A stretch of DNA of 64,000 nucleotides from Blattamonas nauphoetae (Eukaryota; Preaxostyla; Oxymonadida). Shown one piece after another: positions 44,192-55,847 of the stretch (position 1 is its first letter; the number at the start of each line of letters is the position of its first letter). Under the pieces are notes generated by a model. It saw nothing but the letters and a program-made list of their open reading frames with translations, had not been told where the DNA came from and made no database searches. Made by a program: the position numbers and the translations under genes. The stretch lies in the NCBI GenBank assembly GCA_033064195.1, contig JARBJD010000001.1, positions 744,001 through 808,000 of the forward strand, given 5' to 3'.

Positions 44192-44762
44192 ATGACAGAA
44201 CCTCAGCCAACAGAGCCACAGGAAGAATTTGTCATTGACGCTCATAAGGGCAATGTGGACCCTGCTGTTAAAAACCTTTTTGAGCAATTAAAAAGCATTT
44301 CAGATGGATACATGAACAGTTTGACACAATCCAGATCTCCGTTCGTTTTCTTCTTCCACAAACAATTATTCTCCGAAATACCAACTTATTCTTTTCACAT
44401 TCTCAATTTTGTTCGATTTTCTCAACCCCTTTAGTGTCACATGATGATTTCACACTCCTGGCCCAGATGAATGACATTGTCGAGAAAAAATATGCTGCCT
44501 CTGCTGATGAACTGGAAAAAGGAAATGAAATTTTGACTCAAGTCTTTGAGAAGCGTATGCTCAAAAATTTTCGATGCTCATATCTGTTAGTACAATTGTT
44601 TAAGCCTCAATTTGACCAGATTGATCAAATCGAACAGTCTCTCACAACGCTAGAGCAACTTGTCAAGACATTAGATGACTACTCAAAATTACTAGGTATC
44701 TCTCTTTTTTTCCCGTTCTATTTCCTTTATGTGCGATAGAATTACGTTTTAAGAAACTGTGA
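44192..44762 (+). CDS. BLOC1S2: BLOC-1/BORC subunit 2
   Basis: Exons 44192-44318, 44435-44554, 44591-44695, 44740-44762, giving 124 residues. The helical pattern VKNLFEQLKSISDGYMNMSH, DDFTLLAQMNDIVEKKYAAS, PQFDQIDQIEQSLTTLEQLV, KTLDDYSKLLELRFKKL matches BLOC1S2 along its length. The protein is a coiled-coil subunit shared by BLOC-1 and BORC, which act in endolysosome biogenesis and positioning. The second intron (36 nt) is a multiple of three and could be retained without breaking the frame. Confidence 0.82.
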
Positions 44763-44932
44763 AATCTTCTTTCTCTTCAATCATTTCATCAATCAAATTG
44801 CTTTTTTCATCACCACAAATCAAGCCTTTCTCCACACCCACAATTATTCCCTCACCGAACCAACGCACCAAGACAGAATCCACTCAAGAAAAGAAATCAG
44901 GAAATGAAAATGATGAAGTGAGAATAAAGAGA

Positions 44933-46876
44933 TCAAAAGACTTGAAGGAGCTGGTTGGCCAGTTCCTTGGCTGACTGTGTGAAGAAAGATTGCTCGACAA
45001 TATGTCTTAAGGCCGGAGCGAGTGATTCTTGTTCTGGGAGGCTCCGAATGGACTGTTGGGCTGGTTCATTGTTGTACAGAATAATCCCAAGAGCAAGCAG
45101 AAGAGCAATAAGAACAGAATCAACGTTATTTCCAGGAGCAAGCGTGAATGCAGAGTATGAGAGCGAGTTATTCATTGCTGGGCTCACCTCGGCTGGGGTG
45201 TTCGCAACTTGTGCCTGGTAGATGATGGAGCGGGCAAGCTCCACAGTGCAATTCTGGTACAGTTGCGGGATTGAGGACCGTCTCTGGTCCATCACAATGG
45301 CGATGTTGTGAAGGAAGCACGCGCCGACCTGTTGGATTGAGGGGGCCTGTGATTGACGGATCATCCAACACCCAACATCGAGAAAGCTGAGGAGGTATTC
45401 AGGGTTGGTGAGGAAAGCAACTCCCATTTCGCTACCACACATATTCACGCAGATTCTCATCGTCATTACAATAACACTGGCGACTGTTTTGGAAACTTGG
45501 CCGTCAGCGGGATTGATCAGCTTGTCCATCACTTCTATAACATAATTGTCCATCAGACCAAGAATGGAAAGGCGGTTAGGTTTTGCAGTCCCGGTTTGAT
45601 CTGGCGGAGCGAATCGAGGAACGCAAAGTCGTTCGCAGCCGAGTTTATTGAGTGAGATGATCCGAAGCACATCAATGACAGGAAGGATGAAGTCAAGTGG
45701 CCAAGTGATTCGGAGACGTTGGAGAAGGTTTATAAGTTGCTCAGGAACATGGTAGAGGTTGCGATTTTCTTTGTCTTGTAGAATTCGAGATAAAAGGTTG
45801 TGGGTGTCTTTTGATTTCATCGATTCCTTTTCTGAAGAAGAGAGAAGCATTGGGTTGCGCACAAATTGTGGTTGTGATGGGTCTTTGGATGGTCGGGAGA
45901 TATACGCTTTGTTTTGATCGGTCATGGCCTTTTCGAGCAATTCGGCATTTCTCATGAAGCGAGAAATTAATTGATCAAGGTCAGCCGTTTCATAAATATA
46001 GAGGGATGGTTGTGAGAAACTAAATTGCGGCGTTTGGTACTGAGACATTGAGAGTGAGTGGGTAGCACCAAATTGGGGGAACTGGGGTTGCCCAGTGGCA
46101 TTGAATGTGATTTGTGCTTGTCCAGAGAGGGAGGGATTGAATGATGTCATCTAGAAACGGTGATAAGTCAACAAGGAGATACTTCAGAATGGTGGTTTGG
46201 TTGTTGTTGGACTTGTTGATGAGAGGGGCGAATGATATCTGAAAAAACTCATTCATAAGGACGCCTAACATACCGGCGGACAATGGTTGTCCAATTAAGA
46301 ATGTGGTGATTTCAGAAGCAAATTTTGAACCAACTGCAGTGTCAGGATCATCAATAGATGCTGCTGCTTCGGCTTGAATTGACTGTATCCATTGGTGAAA
46401 TGTTGCTTGATCCGTGTGTGTATCGCCGAGACTGAAATAATTGCGTGAGAAGAACGGGGAGAAACACAAACTATATTGCCTGGAGAAATCTGCCCAATTG
46501 ACATTCACCCTTCCAAAAAATAAAGTGATAAGACATGAAAATAATCGTTGAGGTCATACAACGTTGTTTCTATGGAAGAGGGAGCAGATAACATTTTTCG
46601 AAGAAATTGATGAGCGTAAGGATAAAATGCAGACTGTATGATGCCATTGAAGAAATAGTACTCAGATGATCTGAATTATGCCCAAACACAGGGGATAATT
46701 GGAGAAAAAAGCCGAATAAGGTGACAACGAACTCTGACAGACCCGACGGCGATGGTGACCAAATTTCGTTTAAATTGAGGAGAAAAAGGCACAATCCCTC
46801 CTTGTTGAGGGGTATAAGTTGGATAGAGCTCGTATAATCGCGCAGATACCGTGGACTGCGACATTGCCCTGCCCAT
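44933..46876 (-). CDS. PUL-domain protein with a PPPDE/DeSI-like N-terminal part
   Basis: The C-terminal 280 residues (44933 to about 45800) form a PUL domain: LLQRLRITWPLDFILPVIDV, LRIISLNKLG..., VASVIVMTMRICVNMCGSEM, VGACFLHNIAIVMDQRR, VLIALLLALGIILYNNEPAQ. PUL domains bind Cdc48/p97. Upstream exons (46508-46140 and 46660-46560) resemble a PPPDE (DeSI-type) peptidase: EYYFFNGIIQSAFYP, LGDTHTDQATFHQWIQSIQ and KFASEITTFLIGQPLSAGML. At the place of the family's catalytic HNCNNFS stretch this protein reads AVGSKFAS, so the cysteine seems absent. DeSI-PUL fusions exist in other protists. The first exons (start near 46864 or 46876) are not resolved. Confidence 0.65.
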
Positions 46877-47133
46877 AAGTTTCTCAAATTTGTGTGGCGA
46901 AAACGGCGGAAGAGACAGTACGCTAAGCCTCTCTATTTATGATCGTGCTGCGTTGCCGTGAAAACACAGTACTTAAAATCAGGCAAAAACTTGAAGCCAT
47001 CAAATGCTTCAGGAGATGTCTGATATGACTAGTTCCAGATCAATTTAGGTTGATTTTGGAAGAAAAACACCGGAGCGTCGTTCGTTTCAATTTATGTCAG
47101 ATAAAAAATGCAAGATTAACCAGGCTGTTATGT

Positions 47134-47425
47134 TTACTTCTTTTCCACAGCCTTGGCTTCCCACTTACTGCCCTTCTTGACAACATGACGAACGTTGTGC
47201 TTGCGGGCCATTTTCAGGTTGTGAAGATATTTTGGGTCCATCTATTCAGAAGTTTTGACGAAGAGACGAGAGAATTAGGGAGTGAAAATTCATGATAATG
47301 ATGGAAAAATATGAAGAAGATACATAGCGGATGGATCCCTTCACGTGTTTGTTGACCCTTTTGATACCATTGCGGTGAGCTTTGCTGTTCTGGTTGTGAT
47401 TTGTGTGGTTCTTTGATTTCGCCAT
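47134..47425 (-). CDS. RPL29: 60S ribosomal protein eL29
   Basis: Two exons, 47324-47425 and 47134-47241, joined by an 82-nt intron, give 69 residues. MAKSKNHTNHNQNSKAHRNG, IKRVNKHVKGSIRYMDPKYL, HNLKMARKHNVRHVVKKG is a clear eL29. Very basic, as expected for a large-subunit rRNA-binding protein. Confidence 0.93.
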
Positions 47426-47728
47426 TTGGTCTGAGGAAAGGAGAATGTAAGGACACAAATAAGGCACAAAGAAGAGTGTTATGGATAAAAATCACATGAA
47501 GGGAAATGATATGATGATAAAACATTGACAAACAAACTGACCTTGACTCTGGATCGACAATCCCACAAGCTACTTTTCAGAATCGAGAATCATAAATAGT
47601 CGATCTGCAGATCATAATATCTCGTGAAGTCATGATAAACAGACGAAAACATGAAATTTGAAAAATGAGAAGATCATGGTGAATCAAACAAAAGAATTCC
47701 TTTCTTCAGAGTTCGACAACTTCTTTAA
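47426..47728. other. intergenic, eL29 to La-motif gene
   Basis: About 300 AT-rich bases with no coding or RNA signal. They hold the eL29 promoter and the 3' end of the next minus-strand gene. Confidence 0.5.
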
Positions 47729-50043
47729 TCAATCCCAGTCATTAAATACATCCTCAACTTTCTCCTTCTTCGGTTTAAGCTCCCCACTGGTCATCTGAGC
47801 CTTGAATGGAAGATATGCTTGCCGGAAGTGGTGATTCTGGAGAGAACTTGGGTCTATTTCGAGGATGGTCTCGAGGTCAGCCAGTGCCTGTTCGTTGATA
47901 TCCATCTGGCGAAGGAAGAAAGAACGGTGGAAGAGTGCTTCCATTCGGAGGTGGTCGATGGAAGATGTGTGAGGGATCGACGGAACAAACGTGCCAGCTC
48001 GAATCTGCTGCCTTCGGATGGCCATCAACTGCGTCTCGCGGATTGTGGACAGAACAGAGTCGCAGACGACCTTTCCCTTCTCCGCAGAGAACGTCTCGCT
48101 GCTCCATCCTTCCACAACACCTCTCCGATGGAGACGGATGATTTCCAAACCAATTTGGGCTTTGGCCTTCGTCACAACTCGCTCGATTTTGAGATATTTT
48201 TTGGTGATGGGAGGGAGAGGAGTGGCATTGTGCACAAACTTCTCTTCGTCTTCAGCCAGCTCGTCGAGAACCACAGCACCATCATCGAAGTCGAAGATGC
48301 GGCGTTCCTCGCCATCGTCCGAATTTAGAGCTCGTTGTCTCTGTCGCTCGATGAGAATCTTTTCCTCTTCTGTAATCCGCCCCTTCAGGCCCTCATGCCA
48401 CTCTTTCGGCTTCCGGATCTCTTCTTTGATGGCCTCTTCATCCACCCAGAACTCTTCGTCGTCTTCAAATCCAGCGTCGAGTTCGGTCGGAAGAGGAGGC
48501 GGTGGTGGTTCTGCCTCTTTGGCTTCCTTCTTCTTCCGCTTGAAATACTCCTTCTTTTCCTTCACTCTTTTCTTCTCCTTTTCTTGATAATCCACCCATT
48601 CCTCCCCACACCACCGCTGCCACTGGACGAGGTATTCTCCGGCCCTGTTGAGCGTCTGAAGTGCCTGTGCAGGACCGGTCGTCTTTAGAAGTCGAGCGGT
48701 CTCCAACTCCACACGACATCCGATCAGAGATTCTCGGAGTGTGGTCTGGCGTGGTTTGTTTGGCTGTTGTGCCTTGGGCGGTTGGGTGGTGTGGTCAGAC
48801 AGGAGACGAGGGGAACCCATTCGAGGAACCCAACCAAGCAACTCGATTCGAAGCGAGACAGACATGAATCGGCGGAGAGTTGGGTCGTTCATCGCAGTTT
48901 TGGTGTCGAACGAAGGAGGCGTTGAGGGAAAGAGAGTGTCGAAAGATGGGAGAGGTTCGAAGGGATCAATTGCGAGCGAGGCGTCAGTCAGAGTGGATGT
49001 GAAGAAGGTGTCGATGGAGAGGTGAGGAGGGAGGACGAAGATTGCAGTCTCTCCTCGATTCATCGTCTGGACCAGCATCGGAAGAAGTGCGGTGAGTGGA
49101 GTCAGCCCTTTCTTCTTCGCGTGGATGGCCAGTAACCGTTCTTTCCACACTTCGTCGAAGTTCTGATTGGGTTCGGGGATGTCGAAGGGGTAGGTGGAAC
49201 CAGGCGTTCGGAAAATCACTTTTCGAGTTGAGGTGAGGTATCCTGTTAGAGTGACAGTGACACGGCTTTTTGGAGTGGGGAAATATGGGTGGTAGAAGGG
49301 ACAAGAAAAAGTGGGTATTGTGAAAAGTTGAGACGTTCGAATGGAGTCGATGTCTGGAGGAGGAATTGGGGGCTGAAGTGGGGGAATCGTGTTGAAATCT
49401 CCATGACGGAGAATTCTTTTATGGATGGTGGGTTCCGTTTTGAGTGGTTGATATTGTTCAGGGAGTTTTTGTTTGAGAATCGGTTGAATTAAAGAATTGT
49501 GCAATGAATTTTCATTTGATTGAATAAACATTTGAGTAATTTCGTTTAGTGACGTATGAACAGCTGATAAATCCAGGAATGCAGTCTCGAAAAAATTCAG
49601 TTCAGGGATATTTGGCTTGCCTCCTTCGTCGAGAAGGTCTTCTTCAGGGAAGAGTTTAAACTTGGATTTTGCAACTTCGATTGATCCTATGTATGGATGA
49701 GAACGTCTGATTTTCTTATCTGGTTCAATTTCAAGATCAAAATCCTCAGATTCAGTCGCAGCCTGAAGACAGGAAAAGAGGCTGAATTCATGAGTAAAAC
49801 AAACCAAAACGATAGTATGAGAATCAACCTTTAACTTTTTCAGTGCTGGATGATTTACAAGAAGATCAATTGGAATCCATCCTGAAATTCGTGGAGTGAA
49901 GATAAAGTGTGGATACCGTCATGATTACGGGTTTCTTCGACTAGAAATCCATCTCGTTGGTAGTGATCGTTGGAGAAAATCGATTCAAGAGTTTTTCTCA
50001 CACGGTTAACATGATTTTCCTCGAGTTTCCGACCATCCGTCAT
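47729..50043 (-). CDS. La-motif protein fused to an FKBP-like domain and TPR-like C-terminus
   Basis: Exons 49917-50043, 49829-49881, 47729-49762, giving 737 residues. Residues about 5-75 form a La motif: ENHVNRVRKTLESIFSNDHY, FLVEETRNHDGWIPIDLLVN, HPALKKLK. After a linker, residues about 215-390 look like a divergent FKBP prolyl isomerase: VTVTLTGYLTSTRKVIFRTP, YPFDI, MLVQTMNRGETAIFVLPPHL, MSVSLRIELLGW. A charged segment (KEKKEYFKRKKKEAKEAEP...) and TPR-like helices (MEALFHRSFFLRQMDINEQA, LADLETILEIDPSSLQNHHF) end it. FKBP-TPR proteins are Hsp90 co-chaperones; the La motif would add RNA binding. This combination is not one I know. Active-site aromatics of FKBP are mostly lost. Confidence 0.65.
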
Positions 50044-50187
50044 TCGTGATGGGCCGTCGTTTTCTCTTAATCCAAGAGTTCAACTGTCCTGACGAGTGGA
50101 GTGCCACAAAACATTCAAACAACCATCCGAAAATTAGGAGTTTGATTTGTGAGATGGCAAAAATAAGACGGAAACACAACGCTGAAT

Positions 50188-52270
50188 CATTTCTTCGGCA
50201 TCGGCCTGTTCTTCGGTGCTGCTGGGGCTAAATGAATGTAAAATCAAGCACAATACATACGTTTTCCACCCTTGTATTTAATAGTCAATGCAGCTTTTTC
50301 TCCTTTCTTCCTTGTCTCTTCAATTTCTGCGTTGATTTTGTTCAAGATTCCGTCCGTCCTCTCCTTCTCACTTTCGTACGTGAAGAAGAGAGACTCGATA
50401 TCTGCCATACTCATCACAAATCTTTCATTCACCTCACGACTGAGGGCAAATTCTTCCTCTTTCAGTGCATTTTCTAAGTCTTTGGCGTTCTTCTCATTCA
50501 ATTCCTGAGCTTCCTTCAATTCTCGCGCCTTCTCATCCCGATCACTTTGCTTCTTTTCAACTTGTTTCCGCTGTTCAGTGAGTTGTTGTTGCAATTGTGT
50601 TGTTAATTCGTCACTTTGACTTTGGATTTGTTTGATCTCTCCTTCCACTTTGGAGATTTCCTTATTAACACGAATAATTTGTCGTCGTGTATGGCGAAGA
50701 TCACGAACTACCTTTGGAAGATGTTCTAACTCACGAAGGAGATGGGCGATCTCTTCTTTCATTCGATTTGGTCCGAAGTTCTTTTTACTGAGCTGATTCT
50801 GAGTTGTGATGCGTTGAATATCAGATTGTACCTGTCGAGGTAGGAGAGACCCTTGAAGAGTAATCCGAAGGAGGGTTGTGTTTGGGGCTAACAGTTGTAG
50901 AAACTCCTGCCCAAGCTCTAAAACGAGAGGAGGTGAAGAGATGAAATTGAAAAGAGTGAGTCATACTGTTCGAAATGAAGTTGGAGTGAAGAAGTAATGT
51001 CGTGATGGTTGTATTTACTGAGAGAGTGTTGAAGAGTTCGATCGCTCCATCGTCTTCAATTTTGCACGACGAAAAGTCGACGTATTCCACAGTATTGTTA
51101 TCTGACAATGCTTCTGCGATAGTTTTCACCCCAGAACCTAACGAATTCCCTTTCAGTATCAATCGAGTGATGTTCGTGAGAGGATTGGAAAGAACAGCTG
51201 CAAGTGAGGTACATCCCGTTGCTGTGCACCCACAATCACTAAGGTCCAGAATGGTCAAAGTGCTATTGGTTTCTTCTCCCTCATTCTCCCCACCAATCAG
51301 TGAATGACAGATTTCATGGAGACCATAGTCTTCAATTCCAGTTGAACTCAGATTGAGTTCCTTCAAAGTCCTGTTTGACACGAGGGCACGAGAGAGTGTG
51401 TCGGCTCCACGTGCAGTGAGTTTACAGTTCGCAAGGTTCAGGCGTTCGATTGATCGATTCTCTGTGAGAAGTGCAGACAGAGCATCAAACGCCTGAAAAC
51501 CAAGACCCGGATTATCACGAAGGTCCAGTTCAGTAACATAATTATATGGTTTCATTGCAGTAAAAAGCGACACAGCGTTCTTGGTCTGCATTTTTGTTCC
51601 ACCTAATTCAAGAGAGGTGAGATTTGGATGAGTTGAAACGATATCACAAAGCAGTTCGGTTGGATCTGCGCTCTTTTCTCCTATTTTACTCGCAGTGACC
51701 GCTCCTGATGAAGAAGTTTTGGAGAAAAATGGATTGTTGTTGAGACCAAGTTTTTTGAGTGTCGTATTCTGTTGAAGGCCTTGAAAAATACTAACGCTAC
51801 CAAGATGTCCTATTGAATTTCCATGAAGGGCTCCTTCACAAGAACCAAGAAGGAGTTGTTCAATCGAGTGATTTGAAGCGAGCATGTGACCAATCGAGAT
51901 GGAGCCTTCGTCACTGATGTCATTCGATTCCATATTCAAATATTTTAGCGTTTGATTCGTTTGAGCAAGTTGCATGACAGCGACACAACCAATGTCACCA
52001 TGGATGTTGTTTGAGAGATCGATGTGTCGAATGTCATGCTTTCTCAGATTCTTTGCAAGGACAATTGCCGAATTGACACCTAACCTCAACTTGGAGAGTG
52101 ATAAGCGTCCTTGTTCAAGAGGAAGAATGATTCTTCGCTTCAACATTTCGAGATCTTCATGATGTGGCTCTTCATCGTTATCTGATGTTGAAATCGAATA
52201 TGAGCTCAATAAATGGCCAACCCTTTGCACGTGCTTCGTACAGTTCCTGGATAAATTCTTCAACATTCAT
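50188..52270 (-). CDS. leucine-rich repeat and coiled-coil protein (LRRC45-like)
   Basis: Exons 52222-52270, 50967-52181, about 50261-50917 and about 50188-50222, giving about 650 residues. The N-terminus MNVEEFIQELYEARAK is followed by 10 or so RNase-inhibitor-type LRRs (for example LKYLNMESNDISDEG, VTELDLRDNPGLGFQ, LKELNLSSTGIEDYG). After the LRRs a long coiled coil (EIAHLLRELEHLPKVVRDLR to about the end) leads to a basic tail ending PKNRPMPKK. This order is that of LRRC45, a centrosomal/basal-body linker protein, and of several flagellar LRR proteins. The start at 52270 with a 40-nt intron is preferred over 52266. Confidence 0.68.
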
Positions 52271-52431
52271 GGATTCCGGTTTACGAAACAGTTTCTCCAC
52301 AAAAACGGTTTGATCGAGTTGAGATTTGAGAAAAAGAGTTGCCCATCTTCAAAGTGAGAGAGAAGACTTCAGAAAAATCAAAGTTAATAAAAATGAGGGA
52401 GTAATTTCGAATTCGACGAGGGTAGTTGGGA

Positions 52432-53796
52432 TTAGAGGTTAGTTTGTACGGCAGCAATAATACCAGCTCCAAGTCCACTTCCGTCCTTGGTTGGAACACA
52501 CCTGACCAGAGGAGGAGTCGGGCCCAATGGGAGAGAATTGAGGCTCTCAGTCAGGAAGCGTTGGAGCTCTTCTTTGTAGCCCTTGTGTTTATGGTAAATG
52601 GAGCCGTCGATGGCGACCTCGATCTCTGGGAGGGACTGGTTTTGAGTAACAATGTGCATAACAACAGTAGCGAGAGCAACCGCTGCGAAGCGGGCAGAAC
52701 GGACTACGATTGCATGAAATAGAGAGCGGATGAGGAGGAGTTCATGGTAAGTGATTTTGTCCTTATCAGAGTCTGGAATCTGACCAAACTTGCAGATGAA
52801 ATCACGAGTGGCTGTGAGTTGAGGAGTTGAATCGTATTCGATGATTTCGATTTCGACTGCAGTCAATTCCTCTTTAGCATCCCAGCGGTAGTTTTCAAGA
52901 TCAAGATTGGACAGAACCCACCCATTCTCGATGCAGCGGTTGAGACACTTGCGAGTGATCATTGGAAGATATCGTCCGGAGACCATCTTCTCCATACGAG
53001 CAGTACCCTGCTTGCGTGTTTCATGGTTGACTGCGTCATCTTCAGGTGTGTAAGGGAAGCCATCATACGCACCCCACTCCATGTTGATGACCATGTATTC
53101 ACCGTGCTTCTTTTCGGCCTCTGGACCGAGCTTTGTGATATTCTTCACTTTTTCACGATAGCATGCATTGGTTCCTGTACCAAGGATGACACCGATCTGA
53201 GTCTTTGGATTTGTGGTGGTAGCTGCACAGAGGGTCCCCACAGTGTCGTTGCAGAGGGCGACAATTTTCACCCATTCATGATTAAGCTTTTTGAGTTGTT
53301 CATGGAGAAGCTCAACAACATCATTGCCAACGACTCCAGTCGCGATAAATTCCTTGGTCCAATAGATGAGTGATCCAGACGAAATTCCGTTCTGCTGGAT
53401 CGGGAAGGAGAAGGTGAAGCCAGCATTGAGGACGCTTGGTGTCTTTCCCATGAAGATGGTGTTCTCTGCAAGGAAGTCAACAATAAACTGGGCGATGGTG
53501 CTGAAAAGCTTTTCTGCAGTCTCAGTTTTTGGATCAAGCTCCATGCTCCTTTGGCGTGAATCAACGACTTTGTTGAGTGTAACTTTTAATAAAATGCATC
53601 GAAGATTTGTACCTCCGAAATCGATGGCCAAAAAGAATCCACTTTCTTTTCCTGATGGAATATCAGTGTATCCTGGAATCATCAGGAGTGAGCCAGGCTC
53701 ACCCTTCAAGCATGATTGCATTGTTCGGAGCATATGGTCAACAATCGGACGTATCTTACACACGGGTAGGTCAAGGTTTTGAATGAAGGCTTCCAT
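52432..53796 (-). CDS. hexokinase
   Basis: Single exon, 454 residues (start ATG at 53796). All hexokinase landmarks are present: phosphate-1 LAIDFGGTNLRCILL, sugar-binding LNAGFTFSFPIQQ, ALCNDTVGTL with the catalytic Asp, GVILGTGTNACY, INMEWGAYDG and C-terminal KDGSGLGAGIIAAV. It phosphorylates glucose to glucose 6-phosphate with ATP, the first step of glycolysis. It is a short single-domain enzyme with no targeting peptide, so cytosolic. No mitochondrial-binding helix is seen. Confidence 0.95.
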   Translation of the reverse strand: MEAFIQNLDLPVCKIRPIVDHMLRTMQSCLKGEPGSLLMIPGYTDIPSGKESGFFLAIDFGGTNLRCILLKVTLNKVVDSRQRSMELDPKTETAEKLFSTIAQFIVDFLAENTIFMGKTPSVLNAGFTFSFPIQQNGISSGSLIYWTKEFIATGVVGNDVVELLHEQLKKLNHEWVKIVALCNDTVGTLCAATTTNPKTQIGVILGTGTNACYREKVKNITKLGPEAEKKHGEYMVINMEWGAYDGFPYTPEDDAVNHETRKQGTARMEKMVSGRYLPMITRKCLNRCIENGWVLSNLDLENYRWDAKEELTAVEIEIIEYDSTPQLTATRDFICKFGQIPDSDKDKITYHELLLIRSLFHAIVVRSARFAAVALATVVMHIVTQNQSLPEIEVAIDGSIYHKHKGYKEELQRFLTESLNSLPLGPTPPLVRCVPTKDGSGLGAGIIAAVQTNL

Positions 53797-54028
53797 CACT
53801 AATTAGTTCGATCAAACCCTCAATCTTCAGTCAAAATTTTTATTTTTTCTTGAAGCTCGTACCCATTTTGATCTGCTCAACCTGGGCATGAATCCAGAGA
53901 ATATGACCAGTTTCCTGGATAATTGAGACAGAACGAGAATCTCATCTCCTGTGAACTGGAAACGAAGTTTTCGGTGAGAAATGAAGATAATCGTGAAATG
54001 TTCCAGAATCAAGACAATGAAGAGACAA

Positions 54029-55064
54029 TCATTGACGATAAAGTGCGTCAATCAGCGTCTGCGCAGAGGGAGACACTTTTTCGTCTTCCAAAATCTAAGA
54101 AGATGAGAGAGAGAGAGGGGACGATACATTAATTGCGATGAAATTAAGAAGTTCATTCACATCGATCTCGACCAACGCCCTGCTGCCCCATCGATATTCA
54201 AACGACCCCGTCGATGTTGCTGGTGTAGCTGTGTGAGAAGACATGGCACCGATTTCTGCGGTGACCCTGCTACGTTGAAGGTAGCGCATCTGCACAAGAT
54301 CAGATGTAATCAGCTGGTTAACGTTTCCAAGCTGTTCATCTTCTTCTTTTGGGTCGAGTCCGAGGAACGAGAGGTAATACCAAAAATCATCTGATGGGAG
54401 TGACGGAAAGAATGAGAGACCTTCTAAAATTGGTCCTCCAAACAAGAATATGATCGAGAGAACAACGAAAACGATTCCATATAAGGACGCATTTTCAGGA
54501 GGACCAAGTTTATTCAGATCTTGCCTTGAAAGAGTGCTGACGAGAGCGAAGGAAGGAGCAGCATGTGGTTTCTTTGTCTCTGTTTTTTCTCCAGAAATAT
54601 CTGGCTCTCGATCAAGGCGAGGAACTTCCACAAGTCTAATTCCAAAGTATTCCACCAAATGTGCGTTTACTTGGTTCAGAATATCTTCTTTACTTTTCTT
54701 TGTACTCTGTCAGAATGGTAGTGCATAAAATGCCAGAAAAAATGTTGAGAAACACTAAAAACTAGAATTACCTTTGGATATTGTGAGAGAATTTTGGTTA
54801 AATCGGATGTAGTAAAAAGCCGACCTTGACCTTGTTTGAAGAGGACGTGGCGAATTATATCGGCAGCTATGTTTCCCTAAAGAAAGAGTACACCATAAAT
54901 TTGTAATTATAAATCAAATATCGGAATGTAAATAAAACTGGTCTGATTTCTGATGAGGTAATGTCCTGAGTAAAAGTGAGTCGTGGTATCTTGAAGAAAA
55001 GGAGAAATAGAAATACCTCTTCTGGTTCATCTTCTTCTATCGTGTGTGAATAGTCGATATTCAT
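54029..55064 (-). CDS. MAGE-domain protein NSMCE3/Nse3 (SMC5/6 complex)
   Basis: Exons 55017-55064, 54772-54876, 54128-54706, 54029-54094, giving 265 residues. The MAGE homology domain is recognised from GNIAADIIRHVLFKQGQGRL, SLYGIVFVVLSIIFLFGGPI, LEGLSFFPSLPSDDFWYYLS, ITSDLVQMRYLQRS and FEYRWGSRALVEIDVNELLN. Microbial eukaryotes normally have a single MAGE protein, Nse3, which with Nse1 and Nse4 forms the ubiquitin-ligase/kleisin part of the SMC5/6 DNA-repair complex. The N-terminal acidic segment is short. All exon phases agree. Confidence 0.82.
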
Positions 55065-55151
55065 CAATTAAAAGACAAATATCGGTGACTGAGTGTGTGA
55101 ATCGTGAGTTATGGGGCGAAAAATAAATACATCTTTGACATTGATCTTCCA

Positions 55152-55675
55152 ATGGTGAGAAAGGTATTTCTTCACGTTATTCTCCCAGCTCTCCGTTTCC
55201 AATAACCTATTCGTAGCCCGTTATCGTCAAGAAGAGAACCAAGCGTTTCCTCCGTTTTGAGTCTGATAAACTCAAGACAATCAACGTTCGCCCTTTCTAG
55301 CTGTCCTTCATCATGTTCATCATTTTCATGAACTCTTTTCTGTTTAACTACTAATTTACTCAGCCAAGCTGGAGAAGGCCAAGAGGTATTGACAACGGAG
55401 CCCGCAGAAAGTACCTTGGCGCTCCACGCCTCGTCAACATCGGCTATGGCAGTGCTAAGTCAACCCGCCACATGCTTCCTAATGGTTACTACAAGTTCCG
55501 TGTTTTCAACGCCAAAGAGCTCGATATGATCATGATGCAATCACACAAATATTGCGCTGAAATCGCTCACACTGTTGGTGCCAAATCCCGCGTCCAAATC
55601 CGTGAACGTGCTGCAGAGCTCGGAATTCGTGTCATTAATGGCAAGAGTGGTGTCCGCAAGCCTGAGGCAAAGTAA
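55152..55675 (+). CDS. RPL32: 60S ribosomal protein eL32
   Basis: Exons 55152-55163, 55217-55285, 55364-55675, giving 130 residues: MVRKPVIVKKRTKRFLRFES, PSWRRPRGIDNGARRKYLGA, NIGYGSAKSTRHMLPNGYYK, KYCAEIAHTVGAKSRVQIRE. A clear eL32 of normal length. The first exon has only four codons before a GTATTT donor. Confidence 0.94.
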
Positions 55676-55847
55676 AGGAGAGATCTGATACGTGAACAGA
55701 GCATTGGGGTTCTTTCATTTCTCACCTGATTTGCTCCGAAGATTTTATTCTCTGAAGTTTGTCTTTCGAGATTCTATCGAATGACATCGCTTTCTTTCTC
55801 AATAACATATATTTCGCAGAGTGGAGATTTTGATCATCCCATGGCGA

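Noticed and set aside
55821-55847. ECD start at GTG 55821
   Set aside because: GTG is an unlikely eukaryotic start; the first in-frame ATG is at 55848, and an acceptor-like site precedes it.
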